A stretch of 64,000 nt of DNA from Flaviaestuariibacter flavus. Lineage in GTDB: Bacteria; Bacteroidota; Bacteroidia; Chitinophagales; Chitinophagaceae. The stretch is taken from positions 1 through 64,000 of the forward strand of contig NZ_SJZI01000044.1 in NCBI RefSeq assembly GCF_004337505.1. The letters run 5' to 3'. The position numbers were made by a program, and so were the translations under genes. Every line of letters begins with the position of its first letter. Positions within the stretch are counted from its first letter, which is position 1. Positions 63,782 to 64,000 of the stretch are shown piece by piece. Below the pieces are notes generated by a model. The model did no database searches and had not been told where the DNA came from. It saw only the letters and a program-made list of their open reading frames with translations.

Positions 63782-63806
63782 TTTGCTAAAATATTTAGTA
63801 CGTTTG
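63782..63806 (+). promoter_or_regulatory. Palindromic operator and promoter before imuB (copy 2)
   Basis: TTTGCTAAAATATTTAGTA (63782-63800), identical to the imuA site over 19 bp, overlaps TACGTTTG (63799-63806), a perfect TAnnTTTG -7 box. The dyad CTAAA-ATA-TTTAG thus lies between the -33 and -7 boxes, the usual place for a repressor. Confidence 0.75.
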
Positions 63807-63879
63807 TTTCCGGTAGTTGCCTTACACGGGTTCATCCCGGTGTTGCGGCTGCCGCGGAGCTCCCTGCCAAACCCATGCT

Positions 63880-64000
63880 ATGATGCGTCGCTTCGTTTCC
63901 ATCTGGTTTCCCTACCTCGCCACCGACTGGCATGCGCGCAAGCAGCCGGCGCTGAAGGATGTTCCCTTCGTGCTGAAGACGCCGGTGCACAACCGCGCCG
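63880..64000 (+). CDS. imuB: ImuB-like Y-family DNA polymerase, 5' end
   Basis: The first 40 codons of a gene cut by the window edge. The translated start (MMRRFVSIWFPYLATDWHAR) matches the N-terminus of ImuB/DNA-polymerase-Y-family proteins. ImuB lacks polymerase activity in studied cases and recruits DnaE2 and the sliding clamp. The start is ATGATG; either ATG is possible. dnaE2 would be expected just beyond the window. Confidence 0.8.
   Translation, partial: MMRRFVSIWFPYLATDWHARKQPALKDVPFVLKTPVHNRA

Overview
The window looks like a chromosome segment of a high-GC member of the Bacteroidota, most likely the family Chitinophagaceae. This rests on the gene content: a DUF4290 gene next to murA, DUF2911 and TIGR02757/DUF2400 proteins, an OMP_b-brl_3-type TonB receptor, a deoxyhypusine-synthase homologue and an imuA-imuB pair. 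Several promoters also match the Bacteroidota consensus (TTG, about 20 bp, TAnnTTTG), and most genes lack Shine-Dalgarno sequences. No tRNA, rRNA, CRISPR array or prophage was seen.

Layout. 1-0.6 kb: the 3' end of an IS256-type transposase. 0.7-17 kb: mostly housekeeping and envelope genes (BNR/VPS10-like exported protein, endonuclease III, GT4 glycosyltransferase, DUF4290-murA-AraC, TonB receptor, nitroreductase, four-helix-bundle protein, membrane-tethered winged-helix regulator divergent from a small exported protein, cupin, gmk). 17-25 kb: CNNM/CorC transporter, large zinc protease, tatC, rpiB, M28 peptidase. 25-34 kb: deoxyhypusine-synthase-like enzyme, an overlapping GT87-GT2-deacetylase glycan operon, an ACP phosphodiesterase homologue, two DUF2911 proteins and an asparagine synthetase. 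34-45 kb: cystathionine gamma-synthase family enzyme, DUF2400, Rieske oxidoreductase, a blaI-M56/amidase pair with an operator, VOC protein, MFS transporter, PhnA. 45-51 kb: sensory cluster (PAS protein, PAS histidine kinase, XRE/S24-like regulator, response regulator) and a DUF2306-YARHG fusion.

51.6-61.6 kb is the most unusual part. Six co-directional, tightly spaced genes lie behind a good promoter and a long leader. They encode two paralogous beta-rich proteins at the two ends, a third that may be TULIP-like, an exported ComEC-type metallo-beta-lactamase, a 1376-residue beta-rich protein with a helical tail, and a complete trans-isoprenyl diphosphate synthase. I read this as a candidate, possibly undescribed system for making and binding an isoprenoid or lipid. 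That function is inferred from fold impression and gene context only. 61.7-64 kb: two small genes behind an FNR-like box, then imuA and the start of imuB, each behind the same 19-bp palindromic operator.

Intergenic regions are full of dispersed palindromic repeats belonging to several families. One copy has been absorbed in frame into the large zinc protease gene. Others supply the last codons of genes. Strong hairpin terminators separate many of the units, and one intergenic region carries a candidate structured small RNA.
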